A stretch of 64,000 bases of DNA from Symbiodinium natans (taxonomy: Eukaryota; Sar; Dinophyceae; Suessiales; Symbiodiniaceae), in the NCBI GenBank assembly GCA_905221605.1, contig CAJNDS010000407.1, forward strand, positions 1-64,000. Reading direction: 5' to 3'. Numbering within the stretch: position 1 is the stretch's first letter; each line of letters begins with the position of its first letter. Made by a program: the position numbers and the translations under genes. Below the pieces are notes generated by a model. That model made no database searches. It saw only the letters and a list, made by a program, of their open reading frames with translations, and was not told where the DNA came from. Below, piece by piece: positions 1-15,690 of this stretch.

Positions 1-370
1 ATCACAGATGCTAGACATACTGAAGGTTTCTATGCCGCAGAATAATGATAACGAACGTGACACTGATCTGTGTGGAAATCCGCCTGCATCAGTCGCTTTG
101 TCCCACCGGCAGAGAGCCTCACAGCGAAAGAGCAATCTCTCCACTACGACAGAGCTGGGCTTCGTGGCCACCGACCCTCGGCGGCTGCAGTGGCCCAACA
201 GAAAGGTCTCCAACGCCTGCACAAGCCTGGCAGTCGGCCAGTTCTCTCTTCGACGATTCGAAGATCTGCGGGCATTCATGGGAGCTTGCGACACTGAAAT
301 GTAGCCGGGACGGCTCTGTCTGGAACTGAGCAATGCGGCGCTTCCTGGACGCAACTAAAGCGAACTAACG
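1..370. other. No gene recognised at left edge
   Basis: Short overlapping open frames occur on the plus strand, but none has a recognisable motif, convincing splice sites or clear protein-like composition. I cannot assign this stretch. Confidence 0.4.
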
Positions 371-1088
371 TCAAGACAACTTCGCAATGTGCCTTTCTTC
401 AAGGCCGACGTCGATGTGCGGCAAGTCCTTCGGCCATGAGGGATTCAGTCGCACAATGTCACGCACAACCGCAGTCATGCACACACAAGCACTCACTTCT
501 TCTGAATGTTGTTCATGCCAGCGATGTGTGCTTCTCCCGGTTGCAAACATGTCCGCTGCGGACGCTGTGCAGAACCTAGATGAAGTCATCGCATGAACGA
601 ACAGTTGTGCATCCTGCAAGCTGAAGGAGTTGCCATCAATGGAGAACTCACAGCGATGTGCGTCCTGAGAGCTGCGATTCCGAGACACGGCACCTTCCAA
701 CTCTGACAAGGTCCGCCTCCACCAACTGCGAGCTGACGCTGTCCGTAAGGACCCCTTCAAAGGTGTCCTGCACATGAAGTGAGCTGCTTCCATGATCCAG
801 CGATCGAGGCACTCGGACTTTCTGACTCGATGAATTGAGTTGACGACTTAACTGCACCGTGAAACAAAGCCCACACACGTCGAACCTCCGCATAACGACA
901 ACTGTCTCGAACTCTCGAACCTTCCCCTCTTGAGAACTGTGTATCTGTATAGGATGGGCGAAAGATGAAAAACAATTTGCCAGAAGACCTTTGGAGGCTG
1001 TCCGAACTGCAAGCTCTGGGCAATTGCAGGGTATGAAAGGTATGAAACCACATTGCCCCGGATCACCTTGGATTGTTAGTGATATCAC
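371..1088 (-). CDS. Possible coding exons, unknown protein
   Basis: Two overlapping minus-strand frames are open for 140-146 codons. The higher one (about 648-1088) includes the segment LHVQDTFEGVLTDSVSSQ and the lower one (about 371-700) includes FSIDGNSFSLQDAQLF. Both have fairly protein-like composition, unlike the opposite strand. No domain is recognised, and I could not place a splice that joins them. They agree in direction with every supported gene in the window, which is the main reason for listing them. They could equally be chance open frames in mid-GC DNA. Confidence 0.3.
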
Positions 1089-3069
1089 TGCTGTCTAACG
1101 AGAAAGGCTACATGTCCTTCGACGAGTTTCTATAGGAAGGCAGCTTGCAGAGCTTACAGAGCGGGAGACTGGGGTGGGACGGGAGCCCATTGGCAAATCA
1201 ACGCTCGCATGCTTGGTTTGGAAACGATTCAGAGGTCAGACAAAAGTTTCAAAAGTTTCGAATGGGTGTTGATAAAAAATGCCTATTGATGGCAGAATGC
1301 TCTTTATTATGGGATCAAAAGAAATTGAACCCAAAGATCCGTCCTTCCTTTCTTCCTTCCTAGCAATGTGTGTTGATGCAATGATTTCGTGTGCATCGGG
1401 GGGACGAGGGGGGAGAGCAAGCATTGCCAGTTACGCATGATTTGCGCAGGTGCTGTGCAGGTTCTGTTGGGCATGTGCTGTGCAGGTGCTGTGCTTAATA
1501 TACCAATACTAATATATACATATGTCTATGCACATATTATGCTTTAATTTTGTATGTATGAATAAAGATTTGGCAGAACAAAGCTCCCAGCTACGGCCTG
1601 GTGCTTTCGGAGCGACTCAGGCCGGTTGGCATCGCTGCAATCCTCCCAAGGACAGCAAAGACGCCACAAACCCCTCTCAGACAGTTCGTATGCTAACAAG
1701 CGCTGCTTCTTATTTGCTCACAGGGTTGCAAAGATTGTCCTCGCTGAGAAGGTGCTGCAACATGATGAGGAAGCGGAGCTGCTTGGAATTCAGCCTCGGG
1801 AAATGCCCTTTATGATGGACGTTCAAATGTGGTAGCATGAAGTTCACCAAGTTCTGAGGACGCGTCAATCGGCTCCTGTCCGGTGCAAACAGGGTACTCG
1901 AGTGAAAACCCAGACGGCTGAAGCAGCACTTTGCTCTTACAGCTGCTTCCTGCACTCGGCGTTCCGCTGGACGAAGGCAAGGGACTCGGCTGCGAAGTGC
2001 TGCAAGCGGGCCTGCTTTCCAACATCGACTTATCGGTTGGCATCGTGGGCTGCAAGTCGTGGAAGCTACTTTTGGCCTTGTTGGTGTACGTGGCCCAGAC
2101 GTTGAATTTCTGCTGCGACGGGCTGGAGCCGGAGTCCTCATACTGCCGTTGCTCCTGAGTCTCTCGGCTCGAGGTCACGCAGAGGTCTTAGCGAGTGTGA
2201 GGCACGATGTGAGGCACGTGCCGTCACACAGCGGCTTTCTAAATCACGGTAGATGTCATTGATCACCGTCTTGGCAACCATGATGTTCCTTTCACCCCAG
2301 AAGTAGGGCAAAAGGCATCGTGAGCTCAAGGCTGAGTCTCAAGGCATCTCAACACGGTTCGCATGGCCTCTGAAGGATGGACTTGCTGCTGCCGACAGCC
2401 TCAGAAAGCTTTGAGATTTCCGACAGACACGACCAACAAGAAAAGACTCTCGGGGGAACCTTGTCAGAGCTCGAGAAGGAAAGCTCAGTCTCGATGTTGG
2501 GTTCGAACTCAGGGGCACTGCACTGACCACACCTAGGACCGGGCATTGACAGGCATTGAAAATCACAGGCGCCCGGTTGAAGGCTTAAAGGGATCTGCGC
2601 ATGTCACGAAGGCTCCGAGGCAGCAGCCGCGGAAGCCGAAGAACCTGCAGGGACCGGCTCGGAAGAAAGTGAAAGGGAACACACTCGTCTCGCTATACAG
2701 AGAGGGGTTGGCTGAAAATGTTCAGCTGTCACAGAATGTCGTCGAGCCTTGAACTCATGGTCCTGCTCTCGGCCGCTCGTCTGCACTCCGCACCTGTCCA
2801 ATTTGTTGAAGAGCTCATTTTTTTGGAGAAGGGGTCAAAGGGGTCAGGAGCTGGGCCCCCTGCAGACCCAGGTTCGGCTGCGGCACGGCCTTCGCCACGG
2901 ATTCCTTCCTGAGGACCCCCCGTGCATGAGTTTGACGGAGGAACAGTGTTCGGGAGGGGCTCTGAGGCACACGCGGACCCATGCAGAAACCAAGGTAGCC
3001 AGAGGGGCCTCGATTTGCATCAGTTCAGCCACTGCAGCTGTGACATGCCATCTGGAAACCATCCGGGCA
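1089..3069. other. No firm gene; one weak exon candidate
   Basis: The stretch from 1360 to 1590 is AT-richer and holds a short repeated phrase built on GTGCTGTGCAGGT. A minus-strand frame at 1810-2178 is open for 122 codons and Ser/Pro-rich (for example SQPSPLPSSSGTPSAGSS), so it could be a disordered coding segment, but no splice sites or homology support it. I see nothing else here. Confidence 0.35.
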
Positions 3070-3309
3070 TCAAGCTTGCTCTGCGAGCTCCAAGCGAACT
3101 ACCTGCCAGGCAGCGACCAAGGCTCCAGTAATCTCTTGGGCAAGTCTTTCTGCTGAGCTTGCGATTGGGATCTGTCCTGAATCCGCACGTGACGTCGTGG
3201 TCCAAGATGTGCAGGTCATCGACTCACCTGCAATGGCAAAGCTCCGACATCGTGCCAAGCTCCTGTACAAAGCTGGCATGCAGAAAGGCTGCCTGCCGAA
3301 TTGCGCCAC
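3070..3309 (-). CDS. Possible coding exon, unknown protein
   Basis: An open minus-strand frame ends in a helix-like stretch (SSAERLAQEITGALVAAW, then VVRLELAEQA) before a stop at about 3070. The amphipathic Ala/Leu/Glu pattern is typical of real protein and the opposite strand is less convincing. No domain is recognised. It may be the last exon of a gene whose earlier exons I could not identify. Confidence 0.3.
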   Translation of the reverse strand: MAQFGRQPFCMPALYRSLARCRSFAIAGESMTCTSWTTTSRADSGQIPIASSAERLAQEITGALVAAWQVVRLELAEQA

Positions 3310-4600
3310 AGCATGCTGACGGAAAACAAAAGGTTAGATGCCAAGATATGCCAAGTAAGCGGTGCTAGCCTCCTTGAACACCCGCTCCCGATCAGGTTCG
3401 CCGCGGTTGAGTACGTGTTTGTCGTATCATGTCTGTGTTTGTCGTCTCATATGCATCCTGTCTTGAATCTTGAGCCGAGTTCCGCAGCAGAGTTCGCTTG
3501 ATCAAAGAATAGTGGGAGAAAGGCCATCACAGCTCAAGACCCACAAGGCCCGCCTGGAGAGACTGTGCCAACTGTTAGCATCTCCGGCATTGCCACTTTG
3601 CAGAAGAGCCTGTGCGGTTGAGCACTCAAAGCAAGCATAATGCCAGAGCCCCGGAGCTTTCAAAGCATCGCACACACGCTGCGCGCGCCGCACGCCTCAC
3701 CCCATGCACAATGACCGCCGGCAGCTTCTGCCTTGGTGGGGCTTGGGTCCTACCCTCCATACATCTTATTCTGCCTTTCTTCTCGGAGACTCGATGGTAA
3801 CAGTCTCACATGTGGCTCTCCCTCCATCTCCCTCGACTCTCGATTTTTTGCTCGTCAAGGCCAGCACCTCACTGTGTGCCGGCCGCCCCGGCACGGGCTG
3901 CAGGGCATCCAACAAAGGGCCAACAGCCTGAACCCGGCGTACGGTGGCAATGCGGATCTTGAACAAAAAGAAAAGGGCCACAATATGCCGCTCAGCAAGT
4001 GTACCGCAAGTGCGCCTCGACCGCGGCCCATGCGGCCTCCGTGAGACAGTGAGGGCCAGGGAGATGCAACGATGTACAACGACGCCGTCAAAGCAATGTG
4101 GACATTGTGAGGCACCGGCCTCTCGGCCGGCAGCAGCATCGCCCTCTGCAGAGGACTCCTTGCATTGAAGGTTGAAAGATGAGAAAGCTTTGGAGGTTCT
4201 GAGCGCTTTTGCACAATCCTTCCCAGATCCAGCAGCTGCATCGCCCTCCTACGGCAAGCTCAAGCAGCATGGGTGACTTTCTTTGCTGAGGTTGACAGCA
4301 GCTGTGGAGCAGAATGCAGTAGCTATCGTCGCTCCTGTAGAGTTGGTGATACGGGAGGGCCTGAAGCGTGACTTGCTGTTACTAAGAACGAGAGTTGACC
4401 AACAGACCCAGGGATCCGACTCCGAAATGTACATGTACAGGCCGTCTGTAGCCTGGAAGCAGCGGTCGTGAAACCAACTTCACCATTCTGCCAGAATGCT
4501 GGCGAGCCACCCATGTGAGCCCTGCTGGTCCATTGCACTCTTCTCCGGATCGGCAAAGCGGATGGCTGCGCGAATGCAGCCCTCTGACCTTCACTGCGGC
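3310..4600. other. Intergenic or intronic, weak candidates only
   Basis: Two short frames look mildly protein-like: minus 3766-3981 (includes ATVRRVQAVGPLLDALQP) and plus 4283-4471 (includes VEQNAVAIVAPVELVIREG). They point in opposite directions and neither has matched splice sites. I do not call either a gene. Confidence 0.3.
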
Positions 4601-4608
4601 GCACGGCA

Positions 4609-5049
4609 TCAGGATTTTGCGTGCTTAAGGCGCTCCCGTTCGCATCTAGATTCTGCGAGTCCAAAATCTGGGTGGCACAGAACTTGTTGTCGTGTGAGTT
4701 GCATTGCACTTTGATGCGCTTTTTGCTTCAGTTCTGATGACGTCGGCGAGGGGCTGGTCGTGTTCTGGATGGCATGCTCCAAGTAGGCACAGAGGATATC
4801 CGGTGGTTCCTGAGTCCATGGAGAGAAGGTGACTTCCCGACCGCAAAAAGATCTGCGTAGCGCTGCCAAGAAACGATTCTTCGAAGGTCCTGCAGTGTGA
4901 TGCAGGCATGGGTACGAGATGGTACGAGTATGCCTCCCAGAGTTACACCTTCGGTCAGTCCTGCATCCGGCAAGGTGGGTTGGCGCAGGCCGCGTGGGCA
5001 CCTGATCTCCGAAAAAAAGGGCTTCAAGTGTCAAACGGCGTTTTCGCAA
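4609..5049 (-). CDS. Possible coding exon, unknown protein
   Basis: The minus frame is open for 146 codons. Its central part (about 4680-4890) reads RFLAALRRSFCGREVTF followed by a segment with PPDILCAYLEHAIQ, which looks like a folded domain rather than random translation. No family is recognised. Its direction matches the neighbouring candidate exons at 5.1-6.0 kb, so it may be the 3' part of the same gene, but I could not verify a splice. Confidence 0.33.
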   Translation of the reverse strand: MRKRRLTLEALFFGDQVPTRPAPTHLAGCRTDRRCNSGRHTRTISYPCLHHTAGPSKNRFLAALRRSFCGREVTFSPWTQEPPDILCAYLEHAIQNTTSPSPTSSELKQKAHQSAMQLTRQQVLCHPDFGLAESRCERERLKHAKS

Positions 5050-5085
5050 GACTTCGCCAACTTATCGCCAACTTTCACGTGGCAC

Positions 5086-5985
5086 CTACACGTGTCTGCA
5101 CATGGGTGCTCCTCTGGCCCTTGTGACCTGGGACACGGTCTTCATTCTCTCTGAAATAAGGTTTTTGCAAACAGTCAGGAAGGGCCTGCAATCGTGAACT
5201 TCCTTCACCTGAGCAGGGTTCACGGGTTCACATGCTGCTTGAGCCGCATGCTCCAAGGGAACCCTGAGCTTCTGACAAATTCCAGCAGGAGAGGTGAGCC
5301 TGTTTACAGGGCTAGCACCTAGCATCTGTTCTTACCCTTTGTTTCACCATTTTGTGTCCCTGCTTTCTCTAGACATGTGCTTCCAAGTCTATGTATACTA
5401 TGTCGGCAAGGGCATACAAAGCAATGGCCTTCATGCAGATTCAAAGCTCCAGCAGCAGCCTGAGCCTGCCCAACAGGTGGTCTCAGTGTCAAAGGCTCTT
5501 TGAAAAAGCCCTCTCAGACGGAGCCTGAATGCCAGGCATGCGAACATCAAGGGGGTCCAGACGGATGTCGTACTCAATACTTTGATATTGAGCCGCAGCT
5601 TTGTGCAGAGCGCCGATACAGCTCAACTACATCTCTGTATGTAGCTGTTGCAACCCATTCCTTCGATTTTGCACCCTTTCGTTGGGTGCAGGGTGTCATC
5701 CTTTTCTGCAGCGCAGCATTGAGTCTATTGGTTTCCAGCAGCTGTGGATGATGGCGTCTAGCATCACGCCGCCCCACAAACAGCCAGTGCAGTCTTGACA
5801 TAGCATGATGCATACGACGATACCATGTCAGTCATTAAGATACTGAAGTGCCAGCACATTCATGCGAGTTCCTGCGTGCTGCTTCGGACTCCATACCTCT
5901 ACCTCTTTAATCAGGGTGACCAACGGTTCGAGATCTTTAGGGTCAGCCTTAACATAACCGTTTATCTCGATTGCTTGCTGCGGTG
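5086..5985 (-). CDS. Unassigned gene, three candidate exons
   Basis: Three minus-strand segments look coding and follow one another in order. The segment at about 5830-5985 contains AIEINGYVKADPKDLEPLV then TLIKEVEVWSPKQHAG, a convincing soluble domain ending in a stop near 5828. The one at about 5577-5780 contains NRLNAALQKRM and EWVATATYRDVVELYRRS. The one at about 5226-5290 contains KLRVPLEHAAQAACEP and follows a TTTGTCAG acceptor, with a CAG|GTGAAG donor after it. I do not recognise the protein. The exact joins, and whether all three belong to one gene, are inference. Confidence 0.4.
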
Positions 5986-8572
5986 GTGCATGGTGTGAAA
6001 CTGCCCAGGAGCAGGGACGTGGTTGTCTCGAAGCTCCTCGCATGGAGGTCTTCGCGCACGCTGGCCTTGGAACAGCAGATGCACCACACAGTTCTGCCCT
6101 TCCACCAACACCCAGGAGATGACACATGAGAGCACGCCCACCTCGCATGCGAACCGAGAGCAACGAGATTTCAGTCAAATGCCTTTGGCGGCGCGGATGA
6201 AGAATTGACGAGTTCCCGAACCATGAAACCAGGCACACTCATGAGGTGGCCTTCAGCGACCTCACTTGGTCATGTTTTCCGCCAGCCACTTTATTGCCTG
6301 CAGTCCGGGGGAGGCTGCAGTAGCCTGCATATGTGCTCAACGTGCCCCCCTAAACCCTATACTCAACCCTGACCCCAATTTGGCACCTTTTTGCGCCCTT
6401 CCCTCCCGTCTTGGTACAACTTGCAAGATGTTTGCCTCCTCCACACCGTCGCCCTTCAGGGCATCACAGGAGAAGAGCTGCCAGGGCCTGTCTGTAAAAA
6501 CAGAAGAATCCAACTCAAGAAAGAGTCAGTACTACTTCTGTCGCTATCATCGACTGTTATTGCAATAGTTGCTATGGCTGGTACCAGTACTATTGTTCTG
6601 TGTGATATTCATGTCCAACTCCTAAAAAAGTATAAAGGTGCTTCCGAGCCCGGCCTGTCGGTGATGCGATCAAGGCCTAGAGCCTGTCGGTGCTGGGGTG
6701 CCAGGGGTGAACATCATATGAGGCTATATGAGGCCATATGAGGCCATATTAGGCCATACGAGGCCATATGAGGCATATGAGAGTCTTCTTACTTTTCTAC
6801 TATAGTTGCCAGGTTCTATTGCCCTTCCATCACCCGATGACCCCCCTGCCTGCATTGTCTCCTGCGGTGGCGAAGCTGCTGGTTGATCAACTTTATTGTT
6901 CAAGAACCTCAGTGCTCTGGGGTATACTGAGGCTGAGCTATGTGGAAGTCTGCGGGGGTTTGAACGGAAAGGTGCGGGGCCGGAAAAGGCCGAGGGGCAA
7001 GATGGGCATCTTCTTCTCAGCTATTCTGGGGTCTGCCAGCATGGTTTCCAGCTCATCCTGCAGCTGCGATATAGAATTGTCCCGCTTAGGGTTTTAGGGT
7101 AATTAACAAATTATACAGGAGGGTGCTAATACTGCGCATGCCTGCCTTGACAACTGCGAAACGAAGCTTGTCTGTGGAGTCGATGACCACGATGATGCCC
7201 TCCACCTCACCTCAGGATTGGATGGAACCCTGCTGAGTTCTGCGCTTTCTCATTCGGATTCTGCAGAGAAATGGGACTTCGGCCGTAGTAATGTTCCCAC
7301 AGATTCCGATATCGGCTCTGCCCAGACCTGCGGTTGGTGTCAGCCTCTGCTTTGCATGCGACGCCTTCAACAAGACTTTAAGACCGCAGCATGTCGAGGG
7401 CAGAGAAATTCACGCCATGTTTCTGAAACTCCTGCAGAGCTCAAAGCCTTCAGAGAGATTGCGGCCATTGCAGTGGTAAGTGTCCAGTGGCGAGAACTTC
7501 ACAACTCCTCTGTATTGAAGCCCACAGTTGGCACCTCAGCTCCATCTCGCAGAAACGCTGGCCACAAGGGAACACGAAGCCCTAAGCAAGAGCTACTCTC
7601 ACTCTCTGCTGGAAGGAAGTCTGAGCGAAGGTCCGTTTCCAGTGTGGCCTTCTTGGGTTTCAAGGCGTTGAGGACAGTGGTCTTGCCTCAGCACCCATGC
7701 TTCAGGCACGGCAGAAGGCTGTGGAAAGCTCAGGTCATGACCGCTGTTGTCAAGTCCGACGACTACGATCCGGACCTTCTGTGTGGACGGTGCCAGGCTG
7801 GGAAATGTGCCACTAGCATCCACCCCGAGTAACTAGTAGCCGGCCTTCTTTTTGACCCCGAACCCGCCAAAGAGTCTCTTGAAGATGCCCATAAGCACCT
7901 GGGAACAGTGGATGCATTTGCCCAGTTTTGCTTAACTTGCCCCACCTTGCTGGCCAAGGATCTCGATCAGCTGCGATCCCGTCGTGGTGCCGGTGGCAGG
8001 GATGACCCCCTGCCTCGGAAAGTTGGTAAAGGTGAGTATACCCTGCGGTTCCCATTCACAAAAGCTGAGGGTGGTACTTTAGGGGCAGGCTCGGCTGCCA
8101 AAGCTAAAGCCCGAGAATAGAGCCCGAACAGGGTGAAGGTGCAGGATTGCGCATGCTGAGTTTGACGAAGGTAGGGTGCCAAACACATGTTCTCCTCCCC
8201 CTGCGAAACGCAACATTCGGAGTGCGTTCTGGTCTGTGCCTGTGCTTCCGAATTGCAATCGCAAATATTTCCTGTGCATTGCTTTTTGGAAGGAGGTGTC
8301 ATTAGCCTGACCCCTGTACTCATGGCCATGTCGGTAGGGATGTGCAAATCTTCTTGATTTTGCTGGGCACACCCTTGCAAAGTGCCAGTAGTGTGACGAA
8401 GGCTCTCGGCAGCAACCATGCACCCTGCAACCTCCATCGGCAAGATTGTTGCAGAGTACGGTCTTTCGTATGCGCGCTCTCGTCAAGTCTTTGCTTCGAA
8501 ACATGATTCAAAAAGTGGTTCGGGGAACTTTTCTGAATCGGAGCGAACTGGAACACGGAACATGTTCCCTCC
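5986..8572. other. Mostly non-coding; tandem repeat and one weak exon
   Basis: This stretch holds the 10-mer tandem repeat at 6714-6779 and a CGCTTAGGGTTTTAGGG telomere-like phrase near 7082. A plus-strand frame at 7291-7479 follows a TTCCCACAG sequence and reads fairly like protein (VSLCFACDAFNKTLRP), but it is opposite to every supported gene, so I leave it uncalled. Nothing else is supported. Confidence 0.4.
6714..6779. repeat. 10-mer tandem repeat (ATATGAGGCC)n
   Basis: About six imperfect copies of a 10-base unit, ATATGAGGCC, stand head to tail, with variants such as ATATTAGGCC and ATACGAGGCC. CATATG is internally palindromic, so each unit carries a small hairpin-forming core. It lies in apparently non-coding DNA. 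Confidence 0.9.
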
Positions 8573-10758
8573 CTACTTCTCAAGTCCTACTAGAGGCAGG
8601 TTCTGCAACTGAGACTGGTCAGGTATCAGATTGCCATCTCCACCGGGATTGGAACCAATATTGAAACCGTTGCACAGGCACACAATCGCAGCCACCAGCA
8701 CGACAAATCCTATGATCGGGGCGAAGGAGGCACCCCGGATATTTTCCGCGATGGAGGACTTGACCTTCTCAATCCTATCGAAGACCCGTGCGAGCTTCGG
8801 ATCACCGGCGATCAGCTTTTCAGCAGCCAAGACCTCTGCATTCGACCAGCTTCCGCTGTCTTTGAAGGAGTCGCTGGCAAAGAAGTCAACGACGCGTGCT
8901 TTGCTTTCGAGTGTGGAAAGCTCCGTGCGTTCGTTAACCCCATCCGGAAAGATCGTTGTCCAGTTCAGTGCATCTGACATGATGACAGAAAGGCGAGTGT
9001 TGCGCAGTCGTTGCATGCATGGCCGCCAGTCTCCACCCCTCTCCACATCAAGCAAGAGTGTCGCCAGCACGTCGGCATCCATTGCCGCTCCTCTGGGCTT
9101 TAGTAGTGGAAAATTATAGCTCTAGAAGAACAAAAATGATACAAGTTGTATGGTCACATGCTACAGACATACCTCAAAGGCAATGCAGGCCACCCACAAA
9201 GGCCTTCGGCTATCACCTGGCTGGGGCCATTGTCGGGCTGGGCCATGGCTTGTTTCTTGGCGCGCACGTTTCAATTGCAGCTTGCCAAGAAAAGGGCCTT
9301 GTACCAGAAAGATCCAAAAGCCCATGACGGTCAGATGGTGTATGCAACATATTGAAACAGTTGCTTGCAGGTGGTCCGTCGAATCTCTTCTGAACCTTCC
9401 GGACATGTACGGGACATGTACGTGCCCAGGTATTACCTGGTCTTTGTTGGTCCTCTTAGTTCTGTAGCAGCTGAGACTCGAAGGGCAGCTTTGGGCAGAT
9501 TTGACGAGGTCGAAACCGGAGGGGCGCCTCCGAGGCCTGTGGCACTATGGGCACTTGTCGCTCACTAGCCTGGCCTTCAGAGCCTTTTCAGGTACCAGAC
9601 GGGTTTAGGGTCTTCAGATAAGGGCGTTTACGGAGTCGGCTTTTCAGATTCCACTTGGGTGGCATTTGCTTGTTGTTTTCCGTCTTTGCTGACGCGAGCC
9701 TGCGCCCACGTCCTTTCAAATTTGTAGCCCTGCGGCCAAGGCGGATACACACAACAGACAGCACCCAGCCCTGCATTGCCCCTCCCGTCTCCTAGCTCTG
9801 CCACATTACTTCGAACTCCGTCTGGCACGTTCTCCGGCAGGATGGCGGAGCCACTCACCGCTGAGAGTTGATAGATCGCCAGAAACCAACCGCGCAAGAC
9901 CTCGTCAAGAACCGTGGTTCCCGCGTCTGGGATGTTTTCGAGGCGGTCCAGGAGGTCAAAGAAAGCCGCTCCGCTCTGTCCGTACAGGAACTGGGCGGGC
10001 CTCTGCTCCGCTTCTGAGTACTCTGACAAATCCAGCGTCGACTCGACGATCTCGGGCTCAAGAACCGTCACGTCACCTGGAGAATCCGCAAGGGGAGACC
10101 AAAAAAGAGATGTGCGGAAAAATCGTGACATGAAACACGAAGAGGGTTAGACATGCTCTCTCATCCTAACTTGACTCAAACATCTCACACGTCTCGCTTG
10201 AGACCTGCTAGGACCGGGATTCCTACTCTAGTCTTCCTTGTTCGTGTACTTCGGCTTCGGCACCCGAAGTTCCCGAAGAGGAGGGCGCCACGCTTTGGAC
10301 GCTTTCGGCCCCTTGGGGCCCCCCTTGGGTCTGGGCAGCCGCGAGTGCGGCCTTCGCCTCCGCGGCCGCTGCGCGTGCTTGGGCCAACTCGAGCTCGGCC
10401 TGCGGAAGCGTATTGAGCTCTCAAAGAAGCCCCCCCGGAGAGCAGGAAAACGAAACGGTGAATAGAAAGGGATGGTGACATGCTTGCATAGCATTATAGC
10501 AATAAGCGCATATTAAGTTAGCAAGAAGGTGCCAAGAATAACACCATTGAAGAAGAGGAATGAGGCTTGGACAAGTGGTGTCTTTGGGGGTTCAGGAGCT
10601 TCTAAATATCCAGACGGCTCTCTGTGATTTAGCTTAGGATGCCTAAGCTTGCTCAGACACCTGTGTGTTAGCTGGACATGCAAGCTCGGCGAGGCTGCCC
10701 GCCTTCAGCTTGTCAATTTCTTGAGCGGATGCCTCTGAGTCTTGGGCTTGCAGTCGAA
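8573..10758 (-). CDS. Coiled-coil protein, possible membrane anchor
   Basis: Exon A (10703-10758) encodes AQDSEASAQEIDKLK and ends at an AAG|GC donor. Exon B (10237-10399) continues in phase with AELELAQARAAAAEAKAAL, then a Gln/Ser-rich tail, and ends CAAG|GAAGAC, a GA donor. Exon C (9859-10076) starts after a pyrimidine tract and CTCCAG, joins B in phase, encodes DVTVLEPEIVESTLDLSEYS and a helical region, and ends GCG|GTGAGT. The A-B-C joins keep heptad-like Ala/Leu/Glu spacing, strong evidence for one protein. A further open frame at 8573-9082 encodes KLARVFDRIEKVKSSIAENI and then one hydrophobic helix (IIGFVVLVAAIVCLC) near its C terminus. It is probably the last exon, but the phase from C is not matched, so an exon may be missing, perhaps near 9165-9330. 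I do not recognise the family; a coiled-coil membrane-anchored protein is inference. Confidence 0.6.
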
Positions 10759-12142
10759 CTGAAGTACCCAATGCCAGACTGTCAGGCGTGACCTGACGGC
10801 ATGTGCCACATGTGAGACTGTCGAGTCACTCGAAGGAGCGAAAAACTCTTGAGATCTCTTGAGTCTGCACAGTGTGTGAGCCGAGGGGCTCGGACGCGCG
10901 GAACGAAGAGCACCATGGGGGGAAGCAAATACATAGCCAGCCAACCTGGGTTTCCAACAGCAACGTGATCTGTCTGATCAGACAGTCGCAGTCAATGCAG
11001 ACTTAAAGAAAAGCCCAAATAGGCAGGCAGAAACGCAATGACCATGCGAGCACGGCATGTCTGGTTCTCGTGCCTCGTTGATACCCTTGATTTCTCACAG
11101 AGTCTGGCTTGAGCCATGGAGTTTTCCTGTTTAGAGCTACTGGAGAGCTGTTTCTTTGCGGCAGAGCTACAGGCCAAGACTCCCAGAGTCCTTCGTCCCG
11201 GCTGACTCTGTGAGCCCTGCCTTTGTTCAAGAAGAGAGTACAAGAAGCAGCTTGAAACAGCTCAGTTCAACAGCTTATCAGTTCCTGTTGGCTGAGGGAG
11301 CCCTGTATTCTGCTGTCGCATCCACTGGCTCCAGTGAAACCCTGCGAGTTCAGACGATGAAAATCAAACCCAGGTTTCCTTCACCACGATCGGGGAAAAG
11401 AATCAGGCTCGGAAACAATGTGTGTGTGAATCAAGTCAAACCACCTTGTGTTGCAAAGGTTACCGGGTTCGATTCAAGCACGCCGTCAGAGTATCACCAT
11501 AGTATCACCCCCCCTCCCCGAAATACTTCAAGGGTCAAACCAACGAGCTGGTTTTTTTGAAAACCACCCCTCTGCCAACATGCGCCATCCTGCACCTGCC
11601 TACTACTTCTTACTGTTAAAGTTTGTTGCTGTCGTCCTGAATTTACCCGACAGGTTTTTGGGGGCAGAAGCCGAGTGTCCCTTGCAGGCGCGCAGGTGGT
11701 GTAGGTCGTGGCGGCATGGCTACCCGCCGGCTTTGCTTGGCGCTGGGGCAAGCAGAGGCGTAGCAGCTTCAACCGAGGTCGTACACAAACTGGGGCTTCA
11801 GATCCAGGCTCGAAGCGCAGAATCAACGTTTATCGTCAAGTTCCTATGTTGTGCTTGTGCATTTGCGTGTTTGCACTTCCGTGCTTGAGGCTAACGCTGC
11901 AATGCATCCAGCATCCTGACAGCAGGAATGCCATGATCATCCTCACTCGGCAGTGCCGCGGTAGATTATGATTCAGTAGATGAAAGTGCTCCGGCGTCCC
12001 ATTCTTGTCATCTGTGACAGCCAAGCGCCGCCGAGATCACTGCAAACCAAACTACAGAAGCTCAGCCACCACAACGAGGCGTCTCTGCACCCTACTAACT
12101 AGTGACAATGAGGTTTCTGTGCATCTGGAGCTCCCCCCCAAG
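10759..12142. other. No supported gene
   Basis: Several overlapping frames of 60-140 codons occur on both strands, including a minus frame at 11003-11243, but none has a motif or convincing splice sites. It separates the coiled-coil gene from the 3' end of the carboxypeptidase gene. I see no promoter element or terminator I can support. Confidence 0.4.

Positions 12143-15690
<3,548 letters not shown>

Noticed and set aside
7218-7832. 204-codon plus-strand open frame
   Set aside because: No motif and no splice evidence; against local gene direction. Left as unassigned.
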